From Isoetes taiwanensis (lineage: Eukaryota > Streptophyta > Lycopodiopsida > Isoetales > Isoetaceae), in the NCBI GenBank assembly GCA_021234155.1, contig JAJEKV010000064.1, forward strand, positions 372,001 to 436,000: a stretch of 64,000 bases of DNA, in the 5' to 3' direction. Below are positions 9,231 to 19,689 of the stretch, piece by piece. The notes beneath the pieces are model-generated. The model was not told the DNA's origin, searched no databases, and saw only the letters and a list, made by a program, of their open reading frames with translations. Made by a program: the position numbers and the translations under genes. How positions within the stretch are numbered: position 1 is the stretch's first letter; every line of letters starts with the position of its first letter.

Positions 9231-11970
9231 CTGAGAATTCTGTTGTTCAACTGAACAACTTCTCTGGGACTCCCCCGAGCTTGTGCCGTAACAGTATGGG
9301 CGTACGCGTCCCTGGTGGGTCATAGAGCTGCTGCAAGTCTTTCCCCCCTTTGCGGGTGTGATGTCCCCAGGAGGCTGGGTGGCCTTGAAGCACTCTGCGC
9401 CAAAGGTTCGAGGATGAGTGTCCAAAGGGCCGAACATCTCCCCACGGTGCTTGGCAAGGTACCCGCGCCTTTGTCTCCTTCGGATGGGCTGCGATGCGTG
9501 TGTGGCTTGGCAAGCGGGTACATTGGATCGAGAATGTGGCCGGGCTGGCTGCATTCTTTACTCGCATCAAACCACCGGTTATGCGGAAAGGTTCTTGTCC
9601 ACCCCCGGCTCTACGCGGAGGGGAGGGTCTCCCAAAACACTGGCCCGGCGCATCCCGTAATAGCTTCCGGTCAACTGGTCTGCATCCGCTGCTCTAGTGT
9701 GGGGTCCGCGGAATTGTCGGTGGCGAGGCGGGCGTCCATGATCATCGCAGCGTAGTCCTCTCGCACGCTCATAATCCGGTCATAACCGGGATGGCGAGGG
9801 CTGGCATAGTGGGGATTCTCGCGGCTTGCCAAGCCATGTCCAAATAAAGTGGGAGATGATCCGAGTCGACCTCCTCATCCCCGGACTATCGGTGCCCACC
9901 CGAAACGGCCCGATGAGATGCATATCTTGGCGCAACTCTGAGAACATAGTCCACCACACTCCCCGGTTGTCCCCGTCTGCAGGTGCACTTGTGAGAAGCG
10001 GGCCTTTGTGGACAAAGCGATTGCAAATTATCAAGTCAAAAATACCGCATAGCAGGAGCAACCGCTGCGCCAAAGCGAAAGTGACTTGGTCGTCATCCAT
10101 CCTCGTGGCGGGGTTGCCTCTGCGAGAGGCATAGGCTGCCGAGACATCGTCGGCGAGGGGGTCAAGTCTCATGGGCTGCTCTACTCCCGCCGTCCGCATT
10201 GAAATCCCCCAAGAAGGGGACGACCCTACCCAACTGCTTGCCTTTGTTGTATGTCATCATATAGATCGACATAAGGGTCCATCCCTATCCGCATCGGAGT
10301 GGCTGCGATAGAAGGTGCTCTGCATGAGGGAAATAACAGCGGCCGAAAAAGAGGGTTGCCACCGGTATTATGCACACGAACCCACAAGTACCGGTTTGTG
10401 TCATGGTTCTTCACGGAGGGTAACCGAATGTGCCAAGGTTGTCCGGTGGTAGCAAGCAACCCCACCATGACCCCTCCGCCTGCATACAAGTATTGAAGAC
10501 CAGAAATGTTGGTAACCCGGCCAGATCGGGGTAGCTTTGTGCCCGCATGCTCCCATGTCTCCATGAGAAAGATGAGATCCATATCGGCCGCCACGGTTGA
10601 GATTGTCCCCTTACGCCAAGGGAAGCCTCGACAATTCCATGAGACCATCCGAGAGGCACGATTCCTATTTGTCGTAGCAGTGGTATGCACAGCCGGGTGT
10701 GGGGGGAGGACGGGAAGCGAGGGCTGAAAGTGAGACGGAGATGGAGCGGAGGCGGCATGTGGGTGAGAGGGTGGGTTGTGAGGGAGCGGGAGTAGGAGCG
10801 GGAGAAGGGGGGCGTGGTAGGAGAAGCGTATGAAGCGGGGCCACGCTCACCGCGATTGGGGGGTCCGCAGCCAGTAGAAGCGTCGGGGCAAAAATGTGCA
10901 TCCCCGCCCCGAACCAATCCCCGCGGCACCCCTTGGTGGCGGATGCCTCGACCACGACAAGCTCACATGCGTGCCTCTGTTGTCGCGGGTGTGAGGTCCC
11001 GGTCCACGTACAAGGGCGTCCCTTGACATCTTGCCCCGCACAATATGGCATCATGCACTGCGCATCCGCAATCGCTAATATGACAATGCGGTTCGACGGC
11101 GCCGAGCCCCACGGGCTGGTCTTTCGGGAAATGTGAACTGGTCGGGGGAATGTCATCCGTCGAGAATGTGTGTTCGGATGTTGTGGGCGAACTCTCCCCT
11201 CCTCTTCGCATGCCTCGGACTACCAGTTGTGGCCTCTCCCGTCTAGCTCTTGGAGTTCTCAAGACTGCGGGTCAAAGGTGGGCAAGGGCCGGGGCCTGTG
11301 GCCGGGTGGTGGTGGTGGTGGCGTGGGATGGCGGGTGGCTTGAGAGGCGGGCAGGCGGCCGGTCGGGTCCCCGATTGCCGGCTCTTGGTGGTGCATACTG
11401 GGGGGTTGCGGGGGAGCGGTCCGGTGCGAGCGGCCCTCCTTGGCCCGTGAAGTCGGAGATCAGCTCTTGCCGGGGCCTCCTGGCTGCTTGGCCATCTCAC
11501 CGCCTCGCTTCTTTGCCGGTAACCATGAACCTCGGTAGGGAGACCCCGCCCCCGTCTATGGATGGTTGCCCGCAACCCACAGAGCTCTGTGCTGCAGTAG
11601 CGAGGGCATGCTCGAGCCCCAAATGACACGGGCGTCCGGCTGGGCTTCTTGCTCCGTCGTTACTCGAAGAACCCGGTCGCGTGTGCCGCCGTCATGCGCA
11701 AGGCGGCTGCGCTCCCCGTGCCACGGTGGTGGCTTCCTCAACCTCTGACTGAAGACGAGACACGGTGACCATCATCTCGTGCATTGCCCGCTCCCTCTCC
11801 TGTGTCATAGTGTCCAGAGTGATGAACACAGAGTCCAGGCGGGCCCGCATGTCAGCGAGCTCTTGCCTGGCCTGTTGCCATTCGAAGTGTGCCAGGCCAA
11901 GGCCATCTTCTATGTGCGGTTCTTCTCGACCACCAGTTGCCTTCGGAATAAGAGGGAATGTAAAACACGC
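9230..11970 (-). mobile_element. GC-rich LINE (non-LTR retrotransposon), 5' part
   Basis: A strongly GC- and CpG-rich island in an AT-rich window. On the minus strand the order is an ORF1-like part (coiled-coil segment ELADMRARLDSVFITLDTM at about 11840, Pro/Arg-rich linkers, a Cys-containing stretch at 10960-11150), then an APE-type endonuclease (10226-10690), then the endonuclease-to-RT linker down to about 9240. The RT is absent. Several overlapping ORFs in different frames indicate frameshifts. It is the same family as 31780-40875, since endonuclease blocks such as MDLIFLME and RYLWV are shared. It is truncated where the LTR fragment begins. Confidence 0.7.
10226..10690 (-). pseudogene. 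LINE APE-like endonuclease domain
   Basis: A 154-codon open stretch. It contains VSWNCRGFPWRKGTI near the N terminus (the WNCRG motif of plant LINE endonucleases), MDLIFLMETWE (catalytic-Glu block), NRYLWVRVHN, and YVDLYDDIQQR. It would nick target DNA for target-primed reverse transcription. The frame closes at 10226 although homology continues toward GDFNA-like sequence just downstream, so the ORF is broken. Only the N-terminal half of the endonuclease is in one frame. Confidence 0.65.
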
Positions 11971-11986
11971 TAAGCGTGATTTAGAG

Positions 11987-12208
11987 AGGAGTGAATCATA
12001 AATCATGGTGAGCTTTGCATGCTTTATAGAATAGTGGGTCCTAGACCGCACACATGGTTTGCTATTATTTCATGCACACATGGTTTGCTATTATTTCATA
12101 TGTGATTTGCTACAGAAGAGTGAGTCGTAAATCAAATCATGTTGAGCTTGCATTGGTTTATAGAAAATTGGATTTCAAATCACACACACGGTTTGCTATT
12201 ATTTTCAT
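11987..12208. repeat. Tandem duplication, unit about 128 bp
   Basis: Units start at 11987 (gagtgaatcataaatcatgg) and about 12116 (gagtgagtcgtaaatcaaat). Both run into ...cacatggtttgctattattt or its variant, with an extra partial copy at 12070-12094. A degenerate tRNA-like A box (ctagtggtaaaact) lies just beyond, at 12254-12267. No gene is seen. Confidence 0.65.
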
Positions 12209-12359
12209 GTATAATTTGCGGCTTAGCAACAAAAAACTATGGTGGCAAAATACCCTAGTGGTAAAACTTCGTGCTTGAAACTTGCAATGATGTTGACACA
12301 TAAGTTATCTTATGTCTTTGGTGAAACATCCTCAACGTCAGCTCTACAATATTAATATG

Positions 12360-12450
12360 CTTGTTAATACACGCTTGGCGTGATTTATTTTGTTCTATAA
12401 CTAGGTATCTTCTACAATATGATGCTCGCTTATGCACGCTTGGCATGATT
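12360..12450. repeat. CACGCTTGGCGTG-containing repeat units, left flank
   Basis: The units contain acacgcttggcgtgattt, then gttctataacta, then cttctacaatat, then a second cacgcttggcatgattt. The same arrangement recurs at 18723-18805 and one further core (ttggcgtgatttt) at 19538. CACGC-TTG-GCGTG is itself a small inverted repeat. The 6.3-kb composite element (12451-18713) separates two groups of these units. Confidence 0.55.
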
Positions 12451-12889
12451 TTTTTTGGGTTGCCCCTAAGGGGGCAAGCCCTTGTTAAGGTGGGTTTCTG
12501 GCATATGCTAGGTATATGCCAATATATACCCAGAATATGCCAATGACTGCTAAAAACCCATCATAGGCTGTAAATGTTAGGTTGCCCCCGCTTTGGAGGA
12601 ACTGTGGAAACCGGGAAACCGTGCTGCTCGCCCATTTCAAGAAGATATATCACACAGATATGTGCACCAAATCGTTGCCATCTTGCTCAGTATAGTGTTA
12701 ACTTATGATCTTGCCATGGCTGATTTCACAGAGTTTTCAAGGTTTGGTAATGGAGATGGAGCAGCGAAGACTATCATCAACATAAAAATAGGGTTTCCAA
12801 ATGTCATCGATCATAGGATCGAGTTTGAGGCCGAGCTCCAGCCATCCGACTTCCCACAAGCTTTCCCATACTGCGCCTACTTTGCTAAA

Positions 12890-13445
12890 GATCTTATATT
12901 TAGGGTTCTTCAGCCCAAGGGCTTTGTTCAAAGTTAGAAGACATAAATTGTGTGTTTGGATCCAAATTTTGACACCATTTCTTGTTTGGCTACTGATCAT
13001 GACTTCAAAGATGCTCTACTCTGCTTCTTGGGATAGAACCTTGAAGATTTGGAGGATTTCTGATTTCATGTGTGTTGAATCCATCCATGTACATGGTGAT
13101 GCTTTGTGAATTGTGTGGCGGTGGCAAAGGATGGCCTTGTTTATACCGGATCTGCGGTAAGAAGGTGAAGGTATGGCAAAAGGTAAGAAAGAGCATGTTC
13201 TTTTGCTACATTACAAAGATAAGTCTGCAAGAAATGCTCTAGCAATGAGCCATAAGGAAGAATTTCGTGATTCGCACAAGTGAAGGATTAATCAAGGTCC
13301 GAGAACTGGATCACTAAAAGAATGCAAAGGCATCGAGAACTTGAAGGGGCATCGCATCTGTCGCTATGCTTAGCATCCATGGATGGTATATTGTGCAAAA
13401 GGCTCTGCGGGTAAGAGTGTTAGAGTTTGGAGATTGGTGAGACCT
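12890..13445 (+). pseudogene. WD40-repeat (JINGUBANG-like) gene fragment
   Basis: Reads, across frameshifts, the middle of a plant JINGUBANG-type WD40 protein: VRRHKLCVWIQ, then LYSASWDRTLKIWRISDF, then VAVAKDGLVYTGSA with KVKVWQK, then a basic stretch, then GKSVRVWRL. Three blade ends (LKIW, VKVW, VRVW) are visible. Start and end are missing and at least three frame changes occur. JINGUBANG proteins are intronless beta-propellers; the fragment fits a captured piece of such a gene. It lies in the composite element with no matching flanking gene. Confidence 0.6.
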
Positions 13446-14422
13446 TATTCCTACTTTTCTAGGGCGCCTCCTCACGGCTCCGGCGATGGTGCGGGTTTAC
13501 ACGCTTATGGTATGGTGGCTGCTATGTTTGTGTTCGTCAGTTCACGGACATAGTTCATGTTCATATGGCTCATCGCCCGGGGAGGACAAGGTATGCTTTT
13601 CTCTCCTTCTGCATTATCAAACTTTTATTCGGGATTTCAAAGCATTAGGCTTGATTCACCATCTGAAATGGAGTTCCTAATTCAACTGAAGCATTATTGT
13701 GTGAAGAAGCCTTGTAAATGCTTTTTTATTTTTCTGTTTTTCCTGCATTTGGTGGCGTGGTAGTAGTAATTACCTGTTCGGCATGGCCATTTTTTCTACA
13801 TTTTCTTCCCAGTCCTCTAAATTGACTTTCTTTACTATACAGGTGTAAGAACGCTTATAGGTCACATGACTGAATGTTTGCATGCACCTAAATTTTGACC
13901 TAATAGCACTTTGAATTTGAGCTCCGCCATTCACCTGTATAAAATGACCGTGATCGAAGATAAGATGCAAGCTTTTTGGACATTTCACCAATTACTTATG
14001 AACTGCCCAAGCATTAGTATGCACAAGTAATCATATCTGCTATCCATATGGGGTCCTCTCTTTATTTACTAACTAGTAGGTCAGTAGATCTACATTGACT
14101 TGCTGGATATGACAATTTTGGCAGTCTAAAAAAATTAGCATCGACATTGTTACAATGTATTACCAAAGTTAACATGTTTTAAGACGAATAATAGTCTTGT
14201 TTCTGTTGGCTTTGAGACCTGAGAGAAGAATGCCTCTGTTCTGAGACATCTTTTGATGGGTTCCTTCCCTGCGAAACCTTGCATTTGAGCCAAAGTCCTA
14301 AATCTGTTTGTTTCCTTGTAATCTGCTGTACATAAGATGTTTTCACCAAGAAAAACTGCAGAAATTTATTTTGTACTACAGTGTATTTGAAACATTACAT
14401 TTAATATGTCAAACATTTGCAG

Positions 14423-14512
14423 ATTAGGGCCGTGGAGGAAGCAAAAATTGTTGCTAGAGAAAGAAAAAAGATACTTGATGAGCTCACAGAGAAGGGACTT
14501 CAAGAGCTATGA
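14423..14512 (+). pseudogene. Captured terminal exon, unidentified
   Basis: After an acceptor-like catttgcag, an open stretch encodes a charged helix (RAVEEAKIVARERKKILDEL, then TEKGLQEL) and ends at TGA. The splice site, codon use and clean stop suggest the last exon of some gene. No upstream exon is recognised, so it is probably another captured fragment. The rest of 13450-16150 shows no convincing coding sequence; a minus-strand ORF at 13770-13991 is unsupported. Confidence 0.35.
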
Positions 14513-15164
14513 TTGCATTTTCATTGTTTAGTCATCCATTTAATATAACAGAATACAATAATTTGGATATTGTTTTTTCTTCATCTCCTCATTACATCAA
14601 GACCCCTGGATATCTAAAATAAAGTGCCATCATGGTTTTAATGGGAGTTGCATGTATGATTGAATAGCATGGATAAATATGAAGGAGAAGAAAAATAAAT
14701 TTCGGGCTCTCTATTTACCGAAAGGAGTATAACTATATGGGAGAATGATAGACGCATGCTCGTATATAAATCGGGTAATCGGATTAAAAAGAAAAGAGTA
14801 TCACCTTCTATTCTTTTCTCTCACCCTTCTTAGAAGCTGTCTGCCATTAATCTGGCTAGTTGGTAGAGCTTACAAGGTAATTCAAAGGAAATGGCTCATT
14901 GGACGGGACCCCCCTTTTAAGACCTGTGTAATTCTGCATTTTGTTAGGGCATTGTCCTAACAAATACGAATATAGTGCCCAACGTATACAAATTGCAGTG
15001 GCATTTAGAATGCAACATCTCACCCTGGCCTGCTGTAATGAAGAGCCTTAAAATGTGATCAATTCTATTCTATGTGATCAATTCCCTCCCAATGGGCAAC
15101 TGCATTGATTTATATTACCAAAGTAGCCCATAGGCAAAATACCAAATCGACCAGACATCCTAAA

Positions 15165-15290
15165 GTAGCAATTTTTGGGTTGCCCCTAGGGGCAAAACCT
15201 CGATTATGTGGGTTTATCACATATCCTAGGTATATCTTTGGAATATACCTAGGATATTCTCAGGATCGCTAAAACCGACAAGCTTCACCT
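15165..15290. repeat. Second copy of composite-element left end
   Basis: tttttgggttgcccctagg contains a perfect 16-bp palindrome TTGCCCCTAGGGGCAA. The following 100 bp (ggttta...catatcctaggtatat, then gctaaaacc) parallel 12475-12550 (ggtttc...catatgctaggtatat, then gctaaaaacc). This indicates two related insertions, one nested behind the other. Confidence 0.5.
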
Positions 15291-16149
15291 CGTAAATTGG
15301 CGGCCCAGTGCGCTCAATCGCAGACGTTCTAACCGGGTAACTTTCTACCATATCCAGTCTATTGCAAGCGAGTTTTTGGCATTCTCAACCCTGCTTAATG
15401 CTAGAAAAGAACATTCTTCAAATGTCAAAGCCCATGCTTTTCCATCACGTAGAAAAAAAATAATCTTCTTTAGGAAATAGTGTTTTCAGCTATAACCGGT
15501 ATTCCGATAGGAAGAAAATCTTTTGTAGCAGGAAATAAAGCAACAAGATACTCGATGTTGGAGTGGATGCATTAGCATTTCAAATTTTGCTCAATACTTG
15601 GCATTGCGCCATTGTAAAGAAAAGCAAATAATATTGCCGCAAAACATTCGGATGTTGGAGGGGAGGCATTTATATTGTTCTCGGCATTTTTGCAAGCATG
15701 CAACTCTAATTCCAACTAGGCACAACTGCGCTCACTTGAAAGCGGTTTCATAATCGAGGAGGTGACGAATAGAGAGTCTTGGATAAGTCCGTGAGCAAGA
15801 GATTTGTCGGCCGGAGGGAAGGGATTCTAAAGATGACAATTGTTCATCCAAATTTAAGGGATGTCGATGAACGCCAATATTAGATCAAGCCCTTTCGGTT
15901 TGCGTAACATAATCAGCAACAAGGTAAGGGTTTTTCCATATAGAAAGATCTTGCTCATTGCTTGGTCCAGAATGTTTAAGATATGGAGATTTGGCAATTG
16001 GTAGGCAAGTCGCGCCATTATTAGCTAACTCTAACCTAGACTCTCTGTTGCCTTCTTGGTTGAGCCCCCGATTCGCCTATTTTGCCATGGAAATTTAATT
16101 GATGCAAATCGAAAGCATTCAAGAAGGTTGTAAAACCTAATCGCATTAC

Positions 16150-17300
16150 ACCGAATATGGTTGATGGACATGCAAAATTTGGTGAGATGGATATTACTCT
16201 TCAATTTTACAATTCAATGTCCCCCGAAGGCACAAAACCGTGATGTATTCACATTGCCTAGCATATTAAAGGCATGTGGGAATATGGGTTCTCAGAGAGC
16301 GCCAGCGCCGCTTCATGAACAGTGTGCTCCACAATGGGTTTCACTACATGAGCCGAAAGTATTCGAATGGGATCCCACGACAAGATTGCGGGGAATGTTC
16401 TTGTCGATATGTATGCTAAATGTGGATGCTTGGAGCAAGCACATAAAAGCTTTTCAAAATTTGTATAGAGATGTTGTCTCATGAATGCAATGATTGCGAG
16501 GATATGGACGGAATGGTCAAGTATGCTTTGCTTTTCAATGCTTCGAGGCAACGCAGCCAAGGTGGGATACCTCCGCAAAGTGACATTTTGAGCATTTTAA
16601 GAATATGCTGTGAAGCACAAGGTGCATAACAAAAGCGCATTGATCCCATGTGCAAATAATTGAGGCAAAGTTGCAATTCTGATCTCAGTAGTTGCCGCTG
16701 CCCTTATTGATATGTATGCAAAAGGTGAAAACTTGGATGAGGCCAACAGAGTTTTTGACGGACTGCCACAAAAAGACGTGGTTGTGTGGAATATTCTTAT
16801 TGCAGGATATGCACAGCATGGCAAAGGCTACCTAGGGCTAGTGCTTTGAAAATATTCAGCATCATGGCGTGTTGTTAGATAAGTTTATATATTCCAGCAT
16901 CTTGAAGGCTTGTGGCAGTGTAGGAGCTTTGGAGCAGGGCGCACAAGTCCACAAACAAATTGTTGAGGCTGAATGCCAATCACATGTCATTGTACAAAAT
17001 GCACTTGTTGATATGTATGTGACATAGTAAAAAATCGAGATGCAGTGACATCGCAGAATATGCTCAAGATGGCTTTTTGCGTGCTTGGTCGCACAAGTGT
17101 TTTCGTGAAATGCAAGCTAATGCCATTAGGCCAAATGAAATGACATTTAGTGCTATTCTTACTGCATTCGCTTGTACATGCCTGGTTGAAGAGGGCATTA
17201 TTCTCAACTGTTTATATCTGACTACTTGAGCATGGGTTTCGTCATCCAGAACCAAGTTTTGCTTCAGTTCCTTATGTTAGATGGACACCTAAAGTTAGTG
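16150..17300 (+). pseudogene. Decayed PPR gene (PLS class)
   Basis: PPR motifs appear in shifting frames: FTLPSILKACGNMGS at about 16246; VDMYAKCGCLEQAHKSF at about 16402; ALIDMYAKGENLDEANRVF followed by GLPQKDVVVWNILIAGYAQ at about 16700-16820; SSILKACGSVGALEQGAQVH at about 16890; and FREMQANAIRPNEMTFSAIL at about 17102. Order and spacing match the intact PPR-DYW gene at 41465-44506, so it derives from a paralogue. Multiple frameshifts and stops are present, and no DYW domain was found downstream. It lies inside the composite element. Confidence 0.75.
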
Positions 17301-18671
17301 GTTTTGGAAGTGCAAAAGCAACAATGCCTCCTCTTTAAAGTTGAATTTTTCGAAGGTAATACTTGGCTTTATTCTTAACCACCGGGAGAATACATGCTCC
17401 CGCCAAGAAGTTAAGGAGTTACAATGTCAAATTTACGAGACTTTGGGCTTAATCAAGGAGGTTAGCATACATTCAACGGTTAAACCATGGGTCGAAAGAT
17501 ATCCAAGGGTTACATGCTTCCATCCTCCATGTAAGAAATGATCGATAACAATAGTCCGTACAGCCCACGTGTAGAGGCTTTGTAGTTTGGCATGGAAAGT
17601 TTGCCAAAAATTACCGTTTATATTCTAGGAGCCATGAATAGAGCTGCTCATGCTGTTAATTATTTACATTGCCCATAGCCCATCTCGCAAAAAGGTGCTT
17701 TGTTGTATACTTGAATATTCATTTTCTTCTACGTACCAATATGGACTTGTTTACCATTTGCATGTTGCAAACGGCCATAAGAGTTTAATTGTAAGCATGA
17801 AACCTGTTTGGTATTGCCATGGATTTTTATCAATTAGTTGAGCTTTGAATCATCATTGTCTTGCAGATTTATGGTCTCTCTTGCCTCGTTGTTGGGGTTG
17901 TGCTCATTGTGTTGAAGGTTGTATTTTTTTGTCCCTGCGTGCTATTATTTGTTTTTGTATCTTTTGTAATTTTCTCGAGATTGAGCTTGTCTTTGCATAT
18001 GTAGATTGTCTCAATGGGCAGAAAAAGATTCAGTGGTGACCTTTGGCTGATGTTCAGATTACTAAAGGCTCTGCAGTTTGTTGGATTTGTTTCAATCATA
18101 ATTATTCTTTTTTGTGGTGGTCGATTTAACTCTCGGTGACCTTTTTGTCAGCATTCTTGCATTCATGCCAATAGGCTAGATATTATTGCAGGTAATTATA
18201 GAGCCATGTCATTTGATTAAGTATGCAATGTGCAGTCTGACTGAAATTACAATCAACAGGTTAGTCTTGCAGCAAGACCATTACTTAGCGTTTCAACACT
18301 TGGAACAATGTAAAATCTCTTGCTCGAGCATATGAATTTGTCATGGCCTTAGTCCTTTTTACCCCAGTTGCCATCCTTGCTTGGTTTCCCTTTGTATCTG
18401 AGTTTCAAACGCGCTTACTATTTAATCAAGCATTTAGTAGAGGATTGCAAATATCCAGGATTCTTGCTGGAAGAAAGAAAAAGATGTAAAAGGACCACAA
18501 CAGCTGTGTTCTAGAAGTATTGTCTTGTACCATATCAACCTTTTTTCTAGCGCCAGAGTCCAAAGGAAGGTAATATTGACATGGGAGATATCGTGTAGGG
18601 TTTGAAGTAGAAATTTTGATTTAAATATAGATTGTGAAGATATCTTCACGGTTTGATTTAAGCAACTTTAC

Positions 18672-18713
18672 CCTCAGGGCATCGGAGGGCAACCCTCCGT
18701 GCGCAGCACCTTG
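18672..18713. repeat. Right-end hairpin of composite element
   Basis: GGAGGG-CAA-CCCTCC forms a perfect 6-bp stem with a 3-nt loop, followed at once by GTGCGCAGCAC (a small second hairpin), CTTG and a run of T. The geometry resembles a Helitron 3' end, but the terminal CTTG departs from the usual CTRR. From 17300 to 18670 I see no gene. Confidence 0.45.
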
Positions 18714-18722
18714 TTTTTTTTT

Positions 18723-18815
18723 TGTCGCTAACTAGGTTTTGCTCTATAACTAAATTTCTTCTACAATATTATGCTTGCTAATAACACGCTTGGCGTGATT
18801 TTCATTGTTAGTTAA
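18723..18815. repeat. CACGCTTGGCGTG-containing repeat, right flank
   Basis: ctctataactaaatttctt, then ctacaatattatgcttgcta, then acacgcttggcgtgatttt. It matches 12365-12450 and so marks the other side of the composite insertion. The stretch 18815-19550 is AT-rich with no recognised gene. Confidence 0.55.
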
Positions 18816-19559
18816 CTAGGTTTTACTTGTTGGAATAAATCATGTGAGATTATTTGAATGCACAATTGGACCATATAAAACATTAAGGAACATGAATTTG
18901 GATTTGCAAGAGTAATAACCACGTCACTCGTACATCGAATCGGAAAATGCATAAGAGAACTTCAAGAGTTGCCTGGATCAACTTGGTATCCAAAATAAGG
19001 ATGAATAATCAAAGTGTTATGATGACGCTCCAAGTGATTCTACAGTTAAACTTAGGCCCAATCCACCATCTCATGATACAAGTAACTTTGCAACAGATGA
19101 CTTCCTGGTCCAATGTATACCTATTATGAATAATCTGGCTATGGGGATGATAGTGCATGAAAGTGTTAGAATCACATCCAGAACTAGATAGAACATCTGA
19201 CATGGAACCGCATGTTGTTATTATGTGGAAAAACACATATTGATCTCTTAATGTTTTATTGAAGTATATCATTGTTTTTATTGATATTCGTTTCATATAT
19301 CTATAATTTTGAGGTTGTTCTTGTCCAACAAAAAAATGTAATATGTTATCAAATATGTATTATTTTCGTCACAATGTTCCAAGATTATGATATCATAATT
19401 TGAACAACTTGCCCTTCTGTTCTACATGTTTCAAGTCATATATAAAAAATACAAGAGAAAAGCAGCGTTTATATGATTTACCAAGTACAAAAAAAAAGAT
19501 TAAAAAAAATAAAAGTCCCCTAGAAAACAACCACAGGTTGGCGTGATTTTGGAATTGAC

Positions 19560-19681
19560 ATAAACCCAATTTAATTGAATGATGGTTACAAACAACTTGT
19601 TCGTCATCTGCCACCAAAGGAGAATGCTGCGCCAAGGCCACTGTTCTTGCAGGCTATTGCAAATTATCGGCCGGATGTAAG
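19560..19681 (+). pseudogene. Crypton-like recombinase, middle exon
   Basis: The reading frame YKQLVRHLPPKENAAPRPLF continues LQAIANYRPD and stops at a donor-like gat|gtaagtatt (19677/19678). The layout (a YK-L block, then an FLQ block before the splice) fits the segment between the two halves of a ZMYM2/QRICH1-like catalytic domain. Its left neighbour is the end of the 11-kb nested block and its right neighbour is a LINE in the following intron. Identification rests on position and weak similarity only. Confidence 0.4.
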
Positions 19682-19689
19682 TATTTTAT

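Larger units (their letters stand above)
12451..18713. mobile_element. Composite gene-fragment-carrying element, possibly Helitron-like
   Basis: It is bounded by copies of the CACGCTTGGCGTG repeat. The left end after the T run is gggttgcccctaaggggg, a TTGCCCC/GGGGCAA hairpin. The right end has the hairpin GGAGGG-CAA-CCCTCC, then GTGCGCAGCACCTTG and a T run. A second left-type end (palindrome TTGCCCCTAGGGGCAA with a shared downstream motif) lies at 15170. Inside are unrelated fragments of host genes: a JINGUBANG-like WD40 gene, an unidentified last exon, and a PPR gene. A 3' hairpin near the end and capture of several gene fragments suggest a Helitron, but canonical 5' TC and 3' CTRR are not evident and no Rep/helicase is present. 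Confidence 0.4.

Noticed and set aside
10411-11629. Long overlapping ORFs on both strands of the GC-rich island (possible Pro-rich genes)
   Set aside because: High GC removes stop codons by chance. The only consistent homology is to LINE ORF1/endonuclease on the minus strand; plus-strand frames are shadows.
12254-12310. tRNA-like A box (ctagtggtaaaact) as a tRNA gene or SINE
   Set aside because: No acceptable B box follows (atgttgacac), and no cloverleaf can be drawn.
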